Assembly (NCBI GenBank): GCA_937894055.1
Contig: CALDHQ010000547.1
Span: 1 to 9,304 of the forward strand
Source of the DNA: an uncultured Polymorphobacter sp.
Lineage (GTDB): Bacteria; Pseudomonadota; Alphaproteobacteria; Sphingomonadales; Sphingomonadaceae
Direction of reading: 5' to 3'
Length of the DNA: 9,304 nucleotides
The position numbers and the translations under genes are program-made. Numbering within the stretch: the stretch's first letter is position 1; each line of letters begins with the position of its first letter. The notes beneath the pieces were generated by a model. It was not told where the DNA came from, did not search any database, and worked only from the letters and a program-made list of their open reading frames with translations. Positions 1 to 6,870 of the stretch are shown in pieces.

Positions 1-1413
1 TGGCAATCCCCCTATGGCATGTGGCCCGGTTACACCAACATGGTCATCGGCGTGTTTGACCGGGCCGGCGAACAGACGCTGCTGCTGGGTGCAGCCTATG
101 ACCTCGGCCATGTCGGAATCGACGGGCTGAACCTCAGCACACTGGCCGCCATCGACACGCATGTCGCATCAGACCTTCCGATGTGGACCGAATACGACTT
201 CATCGCCAGCTACAGCCTGTCCGCCATCGATGGCCGTACCGTGCTGTCGATGCAGCACATCGCAAGCACGGCGCGACAACCTTCGGACCAGCCCCTGCCG
301 CAGGTAGCGCAGGACGATCCGTTCCTGATCCAGTTCACGAGCGGCACCACCGGCAATCCGAAGGGCGTGCTCTACTCGCACCGGTCGAACGTGCTCCACG
401 CCTTTGCCGCGTCGCTGAACGATGTGTTCGGGCTGAGCGCGCAGACGGTGGTGATGCCGTTTTCGCCGATGTACCACGCCAATGCCTGGTCGGTGCCCTA
501 TGCCGCGGCGCTGACCGGCGCCAAGCTGGTGCTGGCGGGACCGCACACCGATGCGCCGACGCTGCACAAGTTGATCGTGGACGAGGAAGTTGATTTCACC
601 CTAGCCGTTCCGACGGTTTGGCTGTCGATGTTGCAGCATCTTGAAAAGACCGGCGAACACCTCGGCAAATTGAAGCGCGTCGCCATCGGCGGCTCGGCCG
701 TGCCGCGGATGATGATCGAGCGCTTCCAGAACGACCATGGCGTGGCGGTGAGCCAGATTTGGGGGATGACCGAAATGTCGCCGATCGGCACGTCGGGCAC
801 GCCTTGTCCCGATGTGCTGGCGATGGGACCTGAAGCCAAGCTCGATGCGCAATGCAAGCAGGGCCGCGCAGTGTTCGGCGTCGAGATGAAGATCGTCGAT
901 GATGCCGGCGTTGAGCTGCCGCGCGACGGCGTCGCGTTCGGCCGGCTACTGGTCAAGGGGCCATGGACGGTTGGCCAGTATTTCAAGGGCGACGGCGGTC
1001 AGGTGCTCGATGGCGATGGCTGGTTCGATACCGGCGATGTCGCGACGCTCGACGCGATGAGCTACATGCACATCGTCGACCGGTCTAAAGACGTCATCAA
1101 GTCGGGCGGCGAGTGGATCTCGTCGATCGAGCTCGAGAATGCCGCGGTAGGCTGCCCGGGGATTGCCGAGGCGGCGGTCATCGGTGTCGCGCACCCCAAA
1201 TGGGACGAGCGGCCGCTGCTGGTGGTGGTCCGCAAGCCCGATGCCAGCGTGACCAAAGACGACGTGCTGGCTTATCTGGCCGGCAAGATCGCCAAATGGT
1301 GGACGCCCGACGATGTGGTGTTTGTCGACGAACTGCCGCACACGGCAACGGGCAAGCTCCTCAAGACTGCGCTACGCGACCGCTTCCGCGACTATCGCCT
1401 GCCGACCGCGTAG
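1..1413 (+). CDS. Acyl-CoA synthetase / fatty-acid-CoA ligase (AMP-binding), 5' end outside window
   Basis: Adenylate-forming enzyme that activates a carboxylic acid with ATP and transfers it to CoA, probably a medium- or long-chain fatty acid in the cytoplasm. The frame is open from base 1, so the gene starts upstream; the first visible ATG is at 19. Counting from that ATG, the family motifs come in order: [11 protein letters not shown] (106-116, phosphate loop), IWGMTEMSP (247-255), GWFDTGD (334-340, ribose-binding Asp), [15 protein letters not shown] (354-368, hinge) and PHTATGK (440-446), where K446 is the expected catalytic lysine. The C-terminus is complete. The oddity is at the N-terminus: the ~95 residues before QVAQDDPF do not resemble the usual N-terminal subdomain of the family, and the other two frames give no better match. 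Domain identity from residue 98 on is secure. Substrate is not readable from sequence. Confidence 0.88.
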   Translation, partial: WQSPYGMWPGYTNMVIGVFDRAGEQTLLLGAAYDLGHVGIDGLNLSTLAAIDTHVASDLPMWTEYDFIASYSLSAIDGRTVLSMQHIASTARQPSDQPLPQVAQDDPFLIQFTSGTTGNPKGVLYSHRSNVLHAFAASLNDVFGLSAQTVVMPFSPMYHANAWSVPYAAALTGAKLVLAGPHTDAPTLHKLIVDEEVDFTLAVPTVWLSMLQHLEKTGEHLGKLKRVAIGGSAVPRMMIERFQNDHGVAVSQIWGMTEMSPIGTSGTPCPDVLAMGPEAKLDAQCKQGRAVFGVEMKIVDDAGVELPRDGVAFGRLLVKGPWTVGQYFKGDGGQVLDGDGWFDTGDVATLDAMSYMHIVDRSKDVIKSGGEWISSIELENAAVGCPGIAEAAVIGVAHPKWDERPLLVVVRKPDASVTKDDVLAYLAGKIAKWWTPDDVVFVDELPHTATGKLLKTALRDRFRDYRLPTA

Positions 1414-1416
1414 CGC
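1369..1416. terminator. Inverted repeat across the acyl-CoA synthetase stop codon, possible terminator
   Basis: GCGCTACGCG at 1369-1378 is the exact reverse complement of CGCGTAGCGC at 1407-1416. The right arm contains the TAG stop. The 28-base spacer is long and no T-run follows, so this is not a classical intrinsic terminator. It does lie in the only space between two convergent genes, whose stops are 11 bases apart, and could act on both strands. Confidence 0.3.
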
Positions 1417-1424
1417 GAGGCTTG

Positions 1425-1682
1425 CTACTTGCTCGTCGGCGCAGCGGTTGCGGCAGCGTTGGCCTGTTTCATCGCAACCATATTGGCTTTGCAGTCAGGC
1501 GATACCTGCGCGATCTTTTGCGTCAGGCACGCCTGGACGGCGGTGCGATCCATCGCCGCGACGGCGTCGGGGCACAGCTTTGACGCATCGGCCTTGCAGG
1601 CGCCCGGATGTGGGACAGTTTGTGCGCTGGCGGCGCCAGCGCTGGCAAGCAGCGCCACCGACAGAATGAGATGTAGTTTCAT
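1425..1682 (-). CDS. Small secreted cysteine-rich-repeat protein
   Basis: An 85-residue exported protein. An N-terminal signal peptide (MKLHLILSVALLASAGAASA, residues 1-20) would be cleaved before Q21, leaving about 65 residues. The mature part has four cysteines (29, 37, 52, 64) in the pattern DASKLCPD...VQACLTQK...VSPDC. This resembles a single copy of the GLG1-type cysteine-rich repeat (PF00839), found in many small proteobacterial secreted proteins of unknown function. The cysteines could form two disulfides in the periplasm. ATG at 1682 is chosen over TTG at 1685 because GGGGAG lies 7 bases before it. The gene lies 92 bases downstream of the radical SAM gene on the same strand and converges on the acyl-CoA synthetase. 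Family assignment is from memory; function is unknown. Confidence 0.8.
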   Translation of the reverse strand: MKLHLILSVALLASAGAASAQTVPHPGACKADASKLCPDAVAAMDRTAVQACLTQKIAQVSPDCKANMVAMKQANAAATAAPTSK

Positions 1683-1689
1683 CAAGTTT

Positions 1690-1695
1690 CTCCCC
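1690..1695 (-). promoter_or_regulatory. Ribosome binding site of the small cysteine-rich protein
   Basis: Minus strand reads GGGGAG, then AAACTTG, then ATG. The 7-base spacing fits the ATG at 1682 and decides against the TTG one codon upstream. Confidence 0.7.
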
Positions 1696-1756
1696 TAAGT
1701 TGCCTTCAAGGCGTATTACGATGACATAGGCACCTTCGGTTTGAAAGTGCGCTGTG

Positions 1757-1775
1757 GGGGATGAGATTCATCTCC
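1757..1775 (-). terminator. Weak stem-loop at the end of the radical SAM gene
   Basis: GGGGATGA (1757-1764) and TCATCTCC (1768-1775) pair across a 3-base loop with one mismatch or wobble. The stem abuts the stop codon at 1775-1777. No T-run follows on the minus strand, so terminator function is doubtful. Confidence 0.25.
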
Positions 1776-2851
1776 TACCACAAGCGTAGCTGCGCGCTCG
1801 GCACGCGGAAGCGGTCGGTCGCGAGTGCCAGGCGCGGCTTGTCGAGGCCGAGCCGGGCGCAGGCGATGGCGAAGCGGCGGCGCAGCATTTCGGCGTAAGG
1901 GCCTTTGCCCGCCATGCGCGTGCCGAATTCGGGGTCATTGTCGCGGCCGTCGCGCATCGATTGGATAAGGTGCAGCACGCGCGCCGCGCGGTCGGGGAAA
2001 TGAGCATCAAGCCAGGCGCGGAACAGCGGCGCGACTTCGTGCGGCAGCCTGACCGGGCGGGTGAACGCGGCATAGGCGCCGGCGCCTGCGGCGGCCTCCA
2101 ATATTGCTTCGATTTCGTGATCGGTGATCGCCGGGATGACGGGAGATACCGATACGAAAACCGGCACGCCACCGGCGGCAAGTTGTCGGATGGCATCGAT
2201 CCGTCGTGCCGGCGTCGGCGCGCGCGGCTCGATGCTGCGGGCTATGGTGCGGTCGAGGCTGGTCACAGATATTGCAACAGCGACAAGGTTTTGCGATGCG
2301 AGTTTGGCAAGCAGATCGAGGTCAGCGATGACACGGTCAGATTTGGTGGTGATCGTCACCGGATGGCCGAATTCAAGCAGCACCGCCAACAGTCCGCGGG
2401 TGATGCGATAGTCGGCTTCGATCGGCTGGTAGGGGTCGGTGTTGGTGCCCATCGCGAGCGGCTTGGGCTGGTAGCCGCGCTTCGACAGTTCGGCGCGCAA
2501 CAATGCTGCGGCACTTGGCTTGGCGGTCAATTTGGTCTCGAAATCGAGACCCGGCGATAGCCCGAGATAGGCGTGCGTCGGCCGTGCAAAGCAATAGATG
2601 CAACCGTGCTCGCAACCGCGATAGGCGTTGACGGAACGGTCGAATGGAATGTCGGGCGAGGTGTTGCGCGTGATGATTGTTCGCGGCGTCTCGATGCTGA
2701 CCGTCGTGCGCAGTGGTGCCACGTCATCGAGGCTGTCGCGCATATCGAGCCAGTCGCCATCGGCCTCGGTCGCCAGCGCATCGAAGCGCGCGCTGGCCGC
2801 ATTGCCGGTAGCTCCACGGCCTTTGTGGGGCGGGGGCGTGACCATTGTCAT
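1775..2851 (-). CDS. PA0069-family radical SAM protein (spore photoproduct lyase-like)
   Basis: A protein of about 358 residues counted from the ATG at 2851. The radical SAM cluster motif CEHGCIYC gives the CxxxCxxC pattern (Cys 80, 84, 87) that binds a [4Fe-4S] cluster and S-adenosylmethionine. KGRGA near the N-terminus and NTDPYQPIE (137-145) are typical of the PA0069 family, which is related to spore photoproduct lyase (SplB). The substrate is not established for this family; a nucleic-acid or repair role is only suggested by the SplB relationship. GTG at 2863 and ATG at 2845 are alternative starts and none has a good ribosome binding site. A perfect alphaproteobacterial LexA box lies 18 bases before the ATG, so damage-induced expression is likely. 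It is divergent from the secreted protein at 2974 and lies upstream of the small cysteine-rich gene. Length and motifs look complete and functional. Confidence 0.9.
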   Translation of the reverse strand: MTMVTPPPHKGRGATGNAASARFDALATEADGDWLDMRDSLDDVAPLRTTVSIETPRTIITRNTSPDIPFDRSVNAYRGCEHGCIYCFARPTHAYLGLSPGLDFETKLTAKPSAAALLRAELSKRGYQPKPLAMGTNTDPYQPIEADYRITRGLLAVLLEFGHPVTITTKSDRVIADLDLLAKLASQNLVAVAISVTSLDRTIARSIEPRAPTPARRIDAIRQLAAGGVPVFVSVSPVIPAITDHEIEAILEAAAGAGAYAAFTRPVRLPHEVAPLFRAWLDAHFPDRAARVLHLIQSMRDGRDNDPEFGTRMAGKGPYAEMLRRRFAIACARLGLDKPRLALATDRFRVPSAQLRLW

Positions 2852-2869
2852 CGCATAGTCCACATACTA

Positions 2870-2884
2870 GAACATAACAAGAAC
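2870..2884 (-). promoter_or_regulatory. LexA (SOS) box upstream of the radical SAM gene
   Basis: The plus strand reads GAACATAACAAGAAC; the minus strand reads GTTC, seven bases, GTTC. This is the exact direct-repeat consensus of the alphaproteobacterial LexA site (GTTC-N7-GTTC), not the palindromic E. coli type. It sits in a locally AT-rich stretch 18 bases before the ATG at 2851 and 6 before the GTG at 2863, a position from which LexA could block transcription or initiation. It also lies 89 bases before the divergent ATG at 2974 and could act on that gene. I saw no second match in the window. Confidence 0.75.
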
Positions 2885-2958
2885 ATAGAAATGCAATTGG
2901 GACTTGGCCCAGGCTCGATCCGGTGCGAAAATGCGCGTCACGAAGCTGAAACGGGGCG

Positions 2959-2964
2959 AGAGGA
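2959..2964 (+). promoter_or_regulatory. Ribosome binding site of the secreted protein at 2974
   Basis: AGAGGA lies 9 bases before the ATG at 2974 and supports this start, which also places a signal peptide at the N-terminus. Confidence 0.6.
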
Positions 2965-2973
2965 AATCTGATC

Positions 2974-3558
2974 ATGAGGCTGTATTTGAAGGCTATGCCA
3001 CTGCTGGCGCTGATATCATCGCCGGTGCTTGGGCAGGCTGCGGCTACGCCGCCAGCCGCTCCACCGCCGGCCAATGTCCAGCAGGCACGTGCGCAGATAG
3101 CCCTCGACGAACCGACGAAATATGCGCTGGTCACTGGTCTGGGCAGCGAGGTCGGCACGCCGTTCATTCTCAACAACCTCGCCGATGCCAACAAGCTCTG
3201 CCAGGCTCTGGGCACGTGCATCACCACCGATCAGATCCAGACCGAGTCGGCGGTTGATCCGGCGGCGTTCGCCGACGTGCACAATGCCGTTGAGCTGGCC
3301 AAGGCGGTGCAGGTCAAGGGCAAGTCGCCCGTCGCCATCGTCAGCCTGGTGGCGATTTATCCGGCGCCCGGCACGTGGAACTACACGCCGATGCTGGTGC
3401 AGACATCGGTGCTCGATGTCGCGACGGGCAAGTCGCAGATTTTCTATGCGGATATCGAATTTCGCGTGACCGGCGCCGAGCTGCGCAACTGGATCCCGCA
3501 ATCGGGCCTCAACTATGACCTGCAGCAGCGCTTCGGCTTGCCGACCAACTTCAAATGA
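2974..3558 (+). CDS. Secreted protein of unknown function
   Basis: A 194-residue protein that I do not recognise. The N-terminus (MRLYLKAMPLLALISSPVLG) is a Sec-type signal peptide, probably cleaved around residues 20-23, followed by a Pro/Ala-rich linker (24-33). The mature part has two close cysteines (C76 and C82, in LCQALGTC) that could form a disulfide, an alanine- and valine-rich middle, and a C-terminal half predicted to be mostly beta (SPVAIVSLVAIYP, MLVQTSVLDV, IFYADIEFRVTG). There is no lipobox and no later membrane segment, so it is probably periplasmic or extracellular. It diverges from the radical SAM gene across 122 bases containing a LexA box and converges on the RcnB-like gene, with a strong hairpin between. 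No enzyme motif is visible. The coding call is secure; the function is open. Confidence 0.8.
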   Translation: MRLYLKAMPLLALISSPVLGQAAATPPAAPPPANVQQARAQIALDEPTKYALVTGLGSEVGTPFILNNLADANKLCQALGTCITTDQIQTESAVDPAAFADVHNAVELAKAVQVKGKSPVAIVSLVAIYPAPGTWNYTPMLVQTSVLDVATGKSQIFYADIEFRVTGAELRNWIPQSGLNYDLQQRFGLPTNFK

Positions 3559-3563
3559 TGGTG

Positions 3564-3592
3564 CTGCCGGCGGGGTAGGGTCCCGCCGGCAG
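3564..3592. terminator. Bidirectional hairpin terminator between convergent genes
   Basis: CTGCCGGCGGG (3564-3574) and CCCGCCGGCAG (3582-3592) form a perfect 11-bp GC stem with a 7-base loop. It fills the 42-base gap between the stop codons of the secreted protein (3558) and the RcnB-like protein (3601). No T-run is present on either side, as is common in GC-rich alphaproteobacteria. Confidence 0.7.
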
Positions 3593-3600
3593 GCGTGCGG

Positions 3601-4380
3601 TTACATCAGAAAGACGTTGTTGTAGACCGCACGGATGCGGCCGGTGCCGATTTCCACGAGCAGCAGGTCGGGGCCGTAGCGCACCCACTGCGTGCCATAC
3701 GGCGGCGCCCCAAGCCCGAAAGCGTTGTAGCTGGTGAAGTAATAGGCGCTGCTCAGGAATAGCGACGGCAGGAACAGTCCTACCGACCACGGCCGATAGT
3801 AGTACCCTGGCGGATAGCGCCACGGCGCATAATAGACCGGTGGCCGGTACCAGCCGCCGGCGGGCGGGTAGCGACCGGGCGGATAGCGGCCGCCGGGCGG
3901 ATAGAAGGCCGGCGGCGGATAGTAGCCACCCCCTGGCGGCGGGCGATACCCCGGCGGCGGCTTGTAGCCCGGCGGGGGACGGTACTGCGGCGGCAGCTTG
4001 TTGTTACTCCAGTTGCCGCTGTTGTTTCCGTTGTTGTTGCCGTTCCAGTTTCCGTTGCCGCCGCCGTTGTTCGGTGGCCGGTAACTGGGGTTGTTGTTGC
4101 CGCCTTGCGGGGGCTTGTAGTTGCCGCCGGGGTAGGCGGGTTTGGTCGATGGGTGCTGACCGCCACCGGGCTGGGGGTTGTAGCTGCCCCCGCCGCCGGA
4201 TGGCGGCTTGTATTGTCCACCACCCTGATTGCCCGGCGCCGGTCGCGTCGAAGGCTGTTGCGGCTTGCTGTAGCCGCCGCCCGCATTGCCGCCACCCTGG
4301 CGATTGCCCTGTTGCTGCGCCGTTGCCGCGAGCGGCACGATCAGCAGCAGCGCCGATACAGTTACAATGGTCTTCGACAT
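3601..4380 (-). CDS. RcnB-like secreted protein with long Pro/Gly/Asn-rich region
   Basis: A 259-residue exported protein. Residues 1-21 (MSKTIVTVSALLLIVPLAATA) are a signal peptide. Residues 22-200 are low complexity: Gly/Gln-rich, then Asn/Gly-rich (NGNWNGNNNGNNSGNW, 109-124), then Pro/Tyr/Gly-rich with near-tandem YRPPPGYKPPPGYRPPPG (133-150) and GRYPPGRYPPAGGW copies. The only globular part is the last ~45 residues. There YNAFGLGAPPYGTQWVRYG (218-236) and a stretch ending ...VEIGTGRIRAVYNNVF match the end of the RcnB family (PF11776), known from a periplasmic nickel/cobalt homeostasis factor. Most alphaproteobacterial members have no known function, and a structural or envelope role is just as likely. 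AGGAGG five bases before the ATG fixes the start and suggests efficient translation. The gene lies 74 bases downstream of moaB on the same strand. Confidence 0.85.
   Translation of the reverse strand: MSKTIVTVSALLLIVPLAATAQQQGNRQGGGNAGGGYSKPQQPSTRPAPGNQGGGQYKPPSGGGGSYNPQPGGGQHPSTKPAYPGGNYKPPQGGNNNPSYRPPNNGGGNGNWNGNNNGNNSGNWSNNKLPPQYRPPPGYKPPPGYRPPPGGGYYPPPAFYPPGGRYPPGRYPPAGGWYRPPVYYAPWRYPPGYYYRPWSVGLFLPSLFLSSAYYFTSYNAFGLGAPPYGTQWVRYGPDLLLVEIGTGRIRAVYNNVFLM
3835..4130 (-). repeat. Low-complexity coding repeats in the RcnB-like gene
   Basis: Degenerate short repeats encode Pro-Pro-Gly-Tyr and Asn-Asn-Gly units. In the plus strand they appear as recurring GGCGGATAG/CCGGCGGG and GTTGTTGCCGTT blocks. 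They are imperfect and in frame, and explain the repetitive look of this stretch without any other element. Confidence 0.6.
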
Positions 4381-4385
4381 GCGGA

Positions 4386-4391
4386 CCTCCT
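4386..4391 (-). promoter_or_regulatory. Strong ribosome binding site of the RcnB-like gene
   Basis: Minus strand reads AGGAGG, then TCCGC, then ATG at 4380. It is the best Shine-Dalgarno match in the window. Confidence 0.75.
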
Positions 4392-4454
4392 CAAAATCAC
4401 CGGCACCAGTCTTGAACCGGGCCGCGCGCCATGGCGATGCTGGGCTTGTGCCGA

Positions 4455-4982
4455 TTAGCGCTCGGTCAGCCGCGGCATCAGTTCAACAAAGTTGCATGGC
4501 CGGTGGCGGCTGTCGAGTTGCGTCACCAATATGCCGTTCCACGCGTCGCGCACCGCACCGGTCGAGCCGGGCAGGGCAAAGATATAGGTACCGCGAGCCA
4601 CGCCGGCCGTCGCCCGCGACTGGATTGTCGAGGTGCCGATGCTGGCAAAGCTCAGCCAGCGGAAAAGTTCGCCGAAGCCCGGGATTTCCTTGTCCCAAAC
4701 CTGCTGCAAGGCTTCGGGCGTGACATCGCGGCCGGTGACGCCGGTGCCGCCGGTGGTGATGATGCAATCGACCGACGCATCGTCGATCCACGCGTCCAAC
4801 TGCGCGACGATCGCCGGCACATCATCGCGGCAGATAGCGCGGCCGGCGAGATCGTGCCCGGCCTCGGCCAGCAGCGCCACCAGCGTGTCGCCCGAGCGGT
4901 CATCGGCGGCGGTGCGCGTGTCCGATACCGTCAGGCAGGCGATGCGGACGGGGATGAATTTCGCGCTGAAATCAATTGCCAT
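4455..4982 (-). CDS. moaB: Molybdenum cofactor biosynthesis protein MoaB
   Basis: A 175-residue cytoplasmic protein of the MoaB/MogA family, whose enzymes act on molybdopterin, adenylating it before molybdenum insertion. Diagnostic motifs are TTGGTG (76-81), RDVTPEA (85-91), [11 protein letters not shown] (101-111) and [12 protein letters not shown] (137-148). The length and single domain fit MoaB rather than the longer MoeA or CinA relatives. Activity differs among MoaB proteins (E. coli MoaB is reported inactive and MogA is used instead), so the step is family inference. The ATG at 4982 overlaps the end of the lytic transglycosylase gene by 11 bases and has GAGGA inside that gene, so translation is probably coupled. 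It is the last gene of the UDG-transglycosylase-moaB operon. No other cofactor gene is nearby. Confidence 0.92.
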   Translation of the reverse strand: MAIDFSAKFIPVRIACLTVSDTRTAADDRSGDTLVALLAEAGHDLAGRAICRDDVPAIVAQLDAWIDDASVDCIITTGGTGVTGRDVTPEALQQVWDKEIPGFGELFRWLSFASIGTSTIQSRATAGVARGTYIFALPGSTGAVRDAWNGILVTQLDSRHRPCNFVELMPRLTER

Positions 4983-6870
4983 CGGGCTTGTCCTCAGGCT
5001 CGGGCGGGGCGCCGGCGAGCGGCGAAACCACCGGCGTCAGCGGCATGGCGCGCGGCGCGACCTTGATACCCGTCGGGCCGGGCATGCCGGGGAAGCGCGG
5101 CCACAGGCCCTGTACCAGCGCGTCGATGCTGGTTGTCGGCGTGTCGTTGCGCAACTGATACATCCAGAAATTGCGCATGACGATTTCGACATAGTGGCGC
5201 GTTTCCTTGAACGGAATCGACTCGATGAACAGCAGCACGTCGCCATTGTCGCGCAACGATGCATTCCATTTCTGCACCGATCCCGGCCCGGCGTTGTAGG
5301 CGGCGACGACCTTGGGCAGCAGGCCCTGCGTGTAGCTCATGTCGCGGAGCTTCTCGAGGTAGCTTTGCCCGAGTTCGATGTTGAACGCCGGGTCGGACAG
5401 ATCCGCCGCCGAAAGGTCGACCGATGGCGTATCGCCCGGCGCGCCGAAGCTCTTCTGTACCAGCTTCGCAGTACCCGGCATCAGCTGCATCAGCCCCTTG
5501 GCACCGACACGACTGGTGGCGGTGGTGATGAAATTGCTCTCCTGCAACGCGTGCGCATAGACGAGGCTCTGGTCGACGCGCCAGCCACGGTAGGGCACCC
5601 AGTCAGGGGCGGGGAAGCGCGCCGAGACCGGCGGCTCGAGCCCGCGCGGCGGGTGGTGCGCCAGCCAATATTGCGTTGCCGGCAGGTTGAGCCGTGCCGC
5701 CAGCCGGAGCAGCGGTTCATAGTCGGTGCCGGGGCTGATGCTGGCGAGATAGCGCAGCTCGCGGTCGGCAAGCCCGAGCTGGCCGATTTCGACAAGTGCC
5801 GCCGCACGCCGGGCACCGCCCTTTGATTTCAGATAGTTCCAGTCAGCGGTGATGAAATCAGGTTCGGTCCAGTTGAACGGATAGGCGAGCCCCAGCGCGC
5901 GCTGGGCGAGCAGGCCGTAGAAGGTCGTGCGATACTTCGCCGCCTTGGCCAGATTGGCGCTGACCAGCTGCGGGCGGACGCAGGCGAATTCGGCGCGGCT
6001 CGCCCAATACGCCGCCGCTGCGGCAAGGTCGTTCGACGGGCCGCGCTGGCCGGCGAGGTTGAATGCGGCGGCGGCGGCGTTGCAATCGCCACTGCGGAAA
6101 GCTGCAAGGCCGCTGACCCAGGCGCCGAGTGCGGCCCATTCACCGCTGCCGGTGGCGGCCTCGCTGCCCATGCGGCGCGCGGCGGCGTCATCGCCGGCGA
6201 TGTAATAGCTCCAGGCGATGCGCTGGGCATATTCGGTGCGGACGGCGGGCGACGCCTCGAAGCGCTGGGCGCGCCAGCGCTCTTCGGCGGCGCTGTTGCT
6301 GTCGGTGCCGAGGAGCGACTTGAGCGCGGCGGCAAAGGCATCGTCGGCGGCAGTATCGCCCTTCGCCGATTTGGGGGTCATGCGGGGGTTGAAGCTGATC
6401 GCCGGTGCGGCATTGACCGTCGGCAGCAGCGGCAGGTTGATCGCGCCGCGTTCGACCGCGAGCTGCGCGATGCGCGGCGCCTGCGGCAATGTCGGGTTGG
6501 CGAACAGCCAGTCGGTCAACGTGTTGACGCTGGCGCGGCCGCTGCCGCGTGCCAGCAGCAATTGCCCCTGCGCCGAGCCATAGAGCACGCCAGTCGACGG
6601 CATGTTGGCGAGCGCGGCTTCGGCGGCGCTGAAGCGTCCGGCCTCGATATCGCGGAAGATGCGGCCATAGGCGGCGGCTTCTGCAGGCGTCAGCTGCGGC
6701 GGTACGCGGCGCTGGCGCAGCGTGATGCCGTCGGCGGGCGTGCCGGTGACGGTAATCGGCGTGCGGCCGGCCTCGTCGTAGGGCGGGGCGGCGGCCGGGG
6801 CCGTCGTCTGGGCGGCGAGAGGTGCTGCCGCCACGAGCAGCAGCGCGACACCGGTGAGGCTGGTTTTCAT
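4972..6870 (-). CDS. slt: Soluble lytic murein transglycosylase, Slt70-like
   Basis: A 632-residue periplasmic enzyme that cleaves the MurNAc-GlcNAc bond of peptidoglycan, forming 1,6-anhydromuramyl ends. It starts with a signal peptide ([20 protein letters not shown]), followed by a ~400-residue alanine-rich helical region like the ring domain of Slt70. The C-terminal SLT domain carries the catalytic glutamate in ALQESNF (E444), [10 protein letters not shown] (459-468), AYNAGPG (524-530) and ETRHYVE (556-562). The tail is Pro-rich. Total length fits the Slt70 family. The ATG at 6870 is preferred over an 18-codon extension to 6924, because it begins exactly at the signal peptide and overlaps the UDG stop as ATGA. 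There is no Shine-Dalgarno, which also fits translational coupling. The key catalytic residues are present and the gene looks intact. Confidence 0.93.
   Translation of the reverse strand: MKTSLTGVALLLVAAAPLAAQTTAPAAAPPYDEAGRTPITVTGTPADGITLRQRRVPPQLTPAEAAAYGRIFRDIEAGRFSAAEAALANMPSTGVLYGSAQGQLLLARGSGRASVNTLTDWLFANPTLPQAPRIAQLAVERGAINLPLLPTVNAAPAISFNPRMTPKSAKGDTAADDAFAAALKSLLGTDSNSAAEERWRAQRFEASPAVRTEYAQRIAWSYYIAGDDAAARRMGSEAATGSGEWAALGAWVSGLAAFRSGDCNAAAAAFNLAGQRGPSNDLAAAAAYWASRAEFACVRPQLVSANLAKAAKYRTTFYGLLAQRALGLAYPFNWTEPDFITADWNYLKSKGGARRAAALVEIGQLGLADRELRYLASISPGTDYEPLLRLAARLNLPATQYWLAHHPPRGLEPPVSARFPAPDWVPYRGWRVDQSLVYAHALQESNFITTATSRVGAKGLMQLMPGTAKLVQKSFGAPGDTPSVDLSAADLSDPAFNIELGQSYLEKLRDMSYTQGLLPKVVAAYNAGPGSVQKWNASLRDNGDVLLFIESIPFKETRHYVEIVMRNFWMYQLRNDTPTTSIDALVQGLWPRFPGMPGPTGIKVAPRAMPLTPVVSPLAGAPPEPEDKPDGN
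4991..4995 (-). promoter_or_regulatory. Internal ribosome binding site of moaB
   Basis: Minus strand reads GAGGA, eight bases, then ATG at 4982. It lies inside the last codons of the lytic transglycosylase gene. Confidence 0.6.

Noticed and set aside
2852..2863. GTG at 2863 as start of the radical SAM protein
   Set aside because: It is possible, but it lies only 6 bases from the LexA box with no ribosome binding site; the ATG at 2851 is preferred with modest confidence.
3835..4130. Repetitive plus-strand pattern that could suggest a CRISPR array or tandem-repeat locus
   Set aside because: Units are short, imperfect and in frame with a Pro/Gly/Asn-rich protein; there are no conserved repeats of constant length and no spacers.
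4633..5826. A 397-codon open frame on the plus strand across moaB and the lytic transglycosylase gene
   Set aside because: It lies antisense to two genes with clear motifs. Its translation is Arg/Ala-rich with no domain, as expected for the opposite strand of GC-rich coding DNA.
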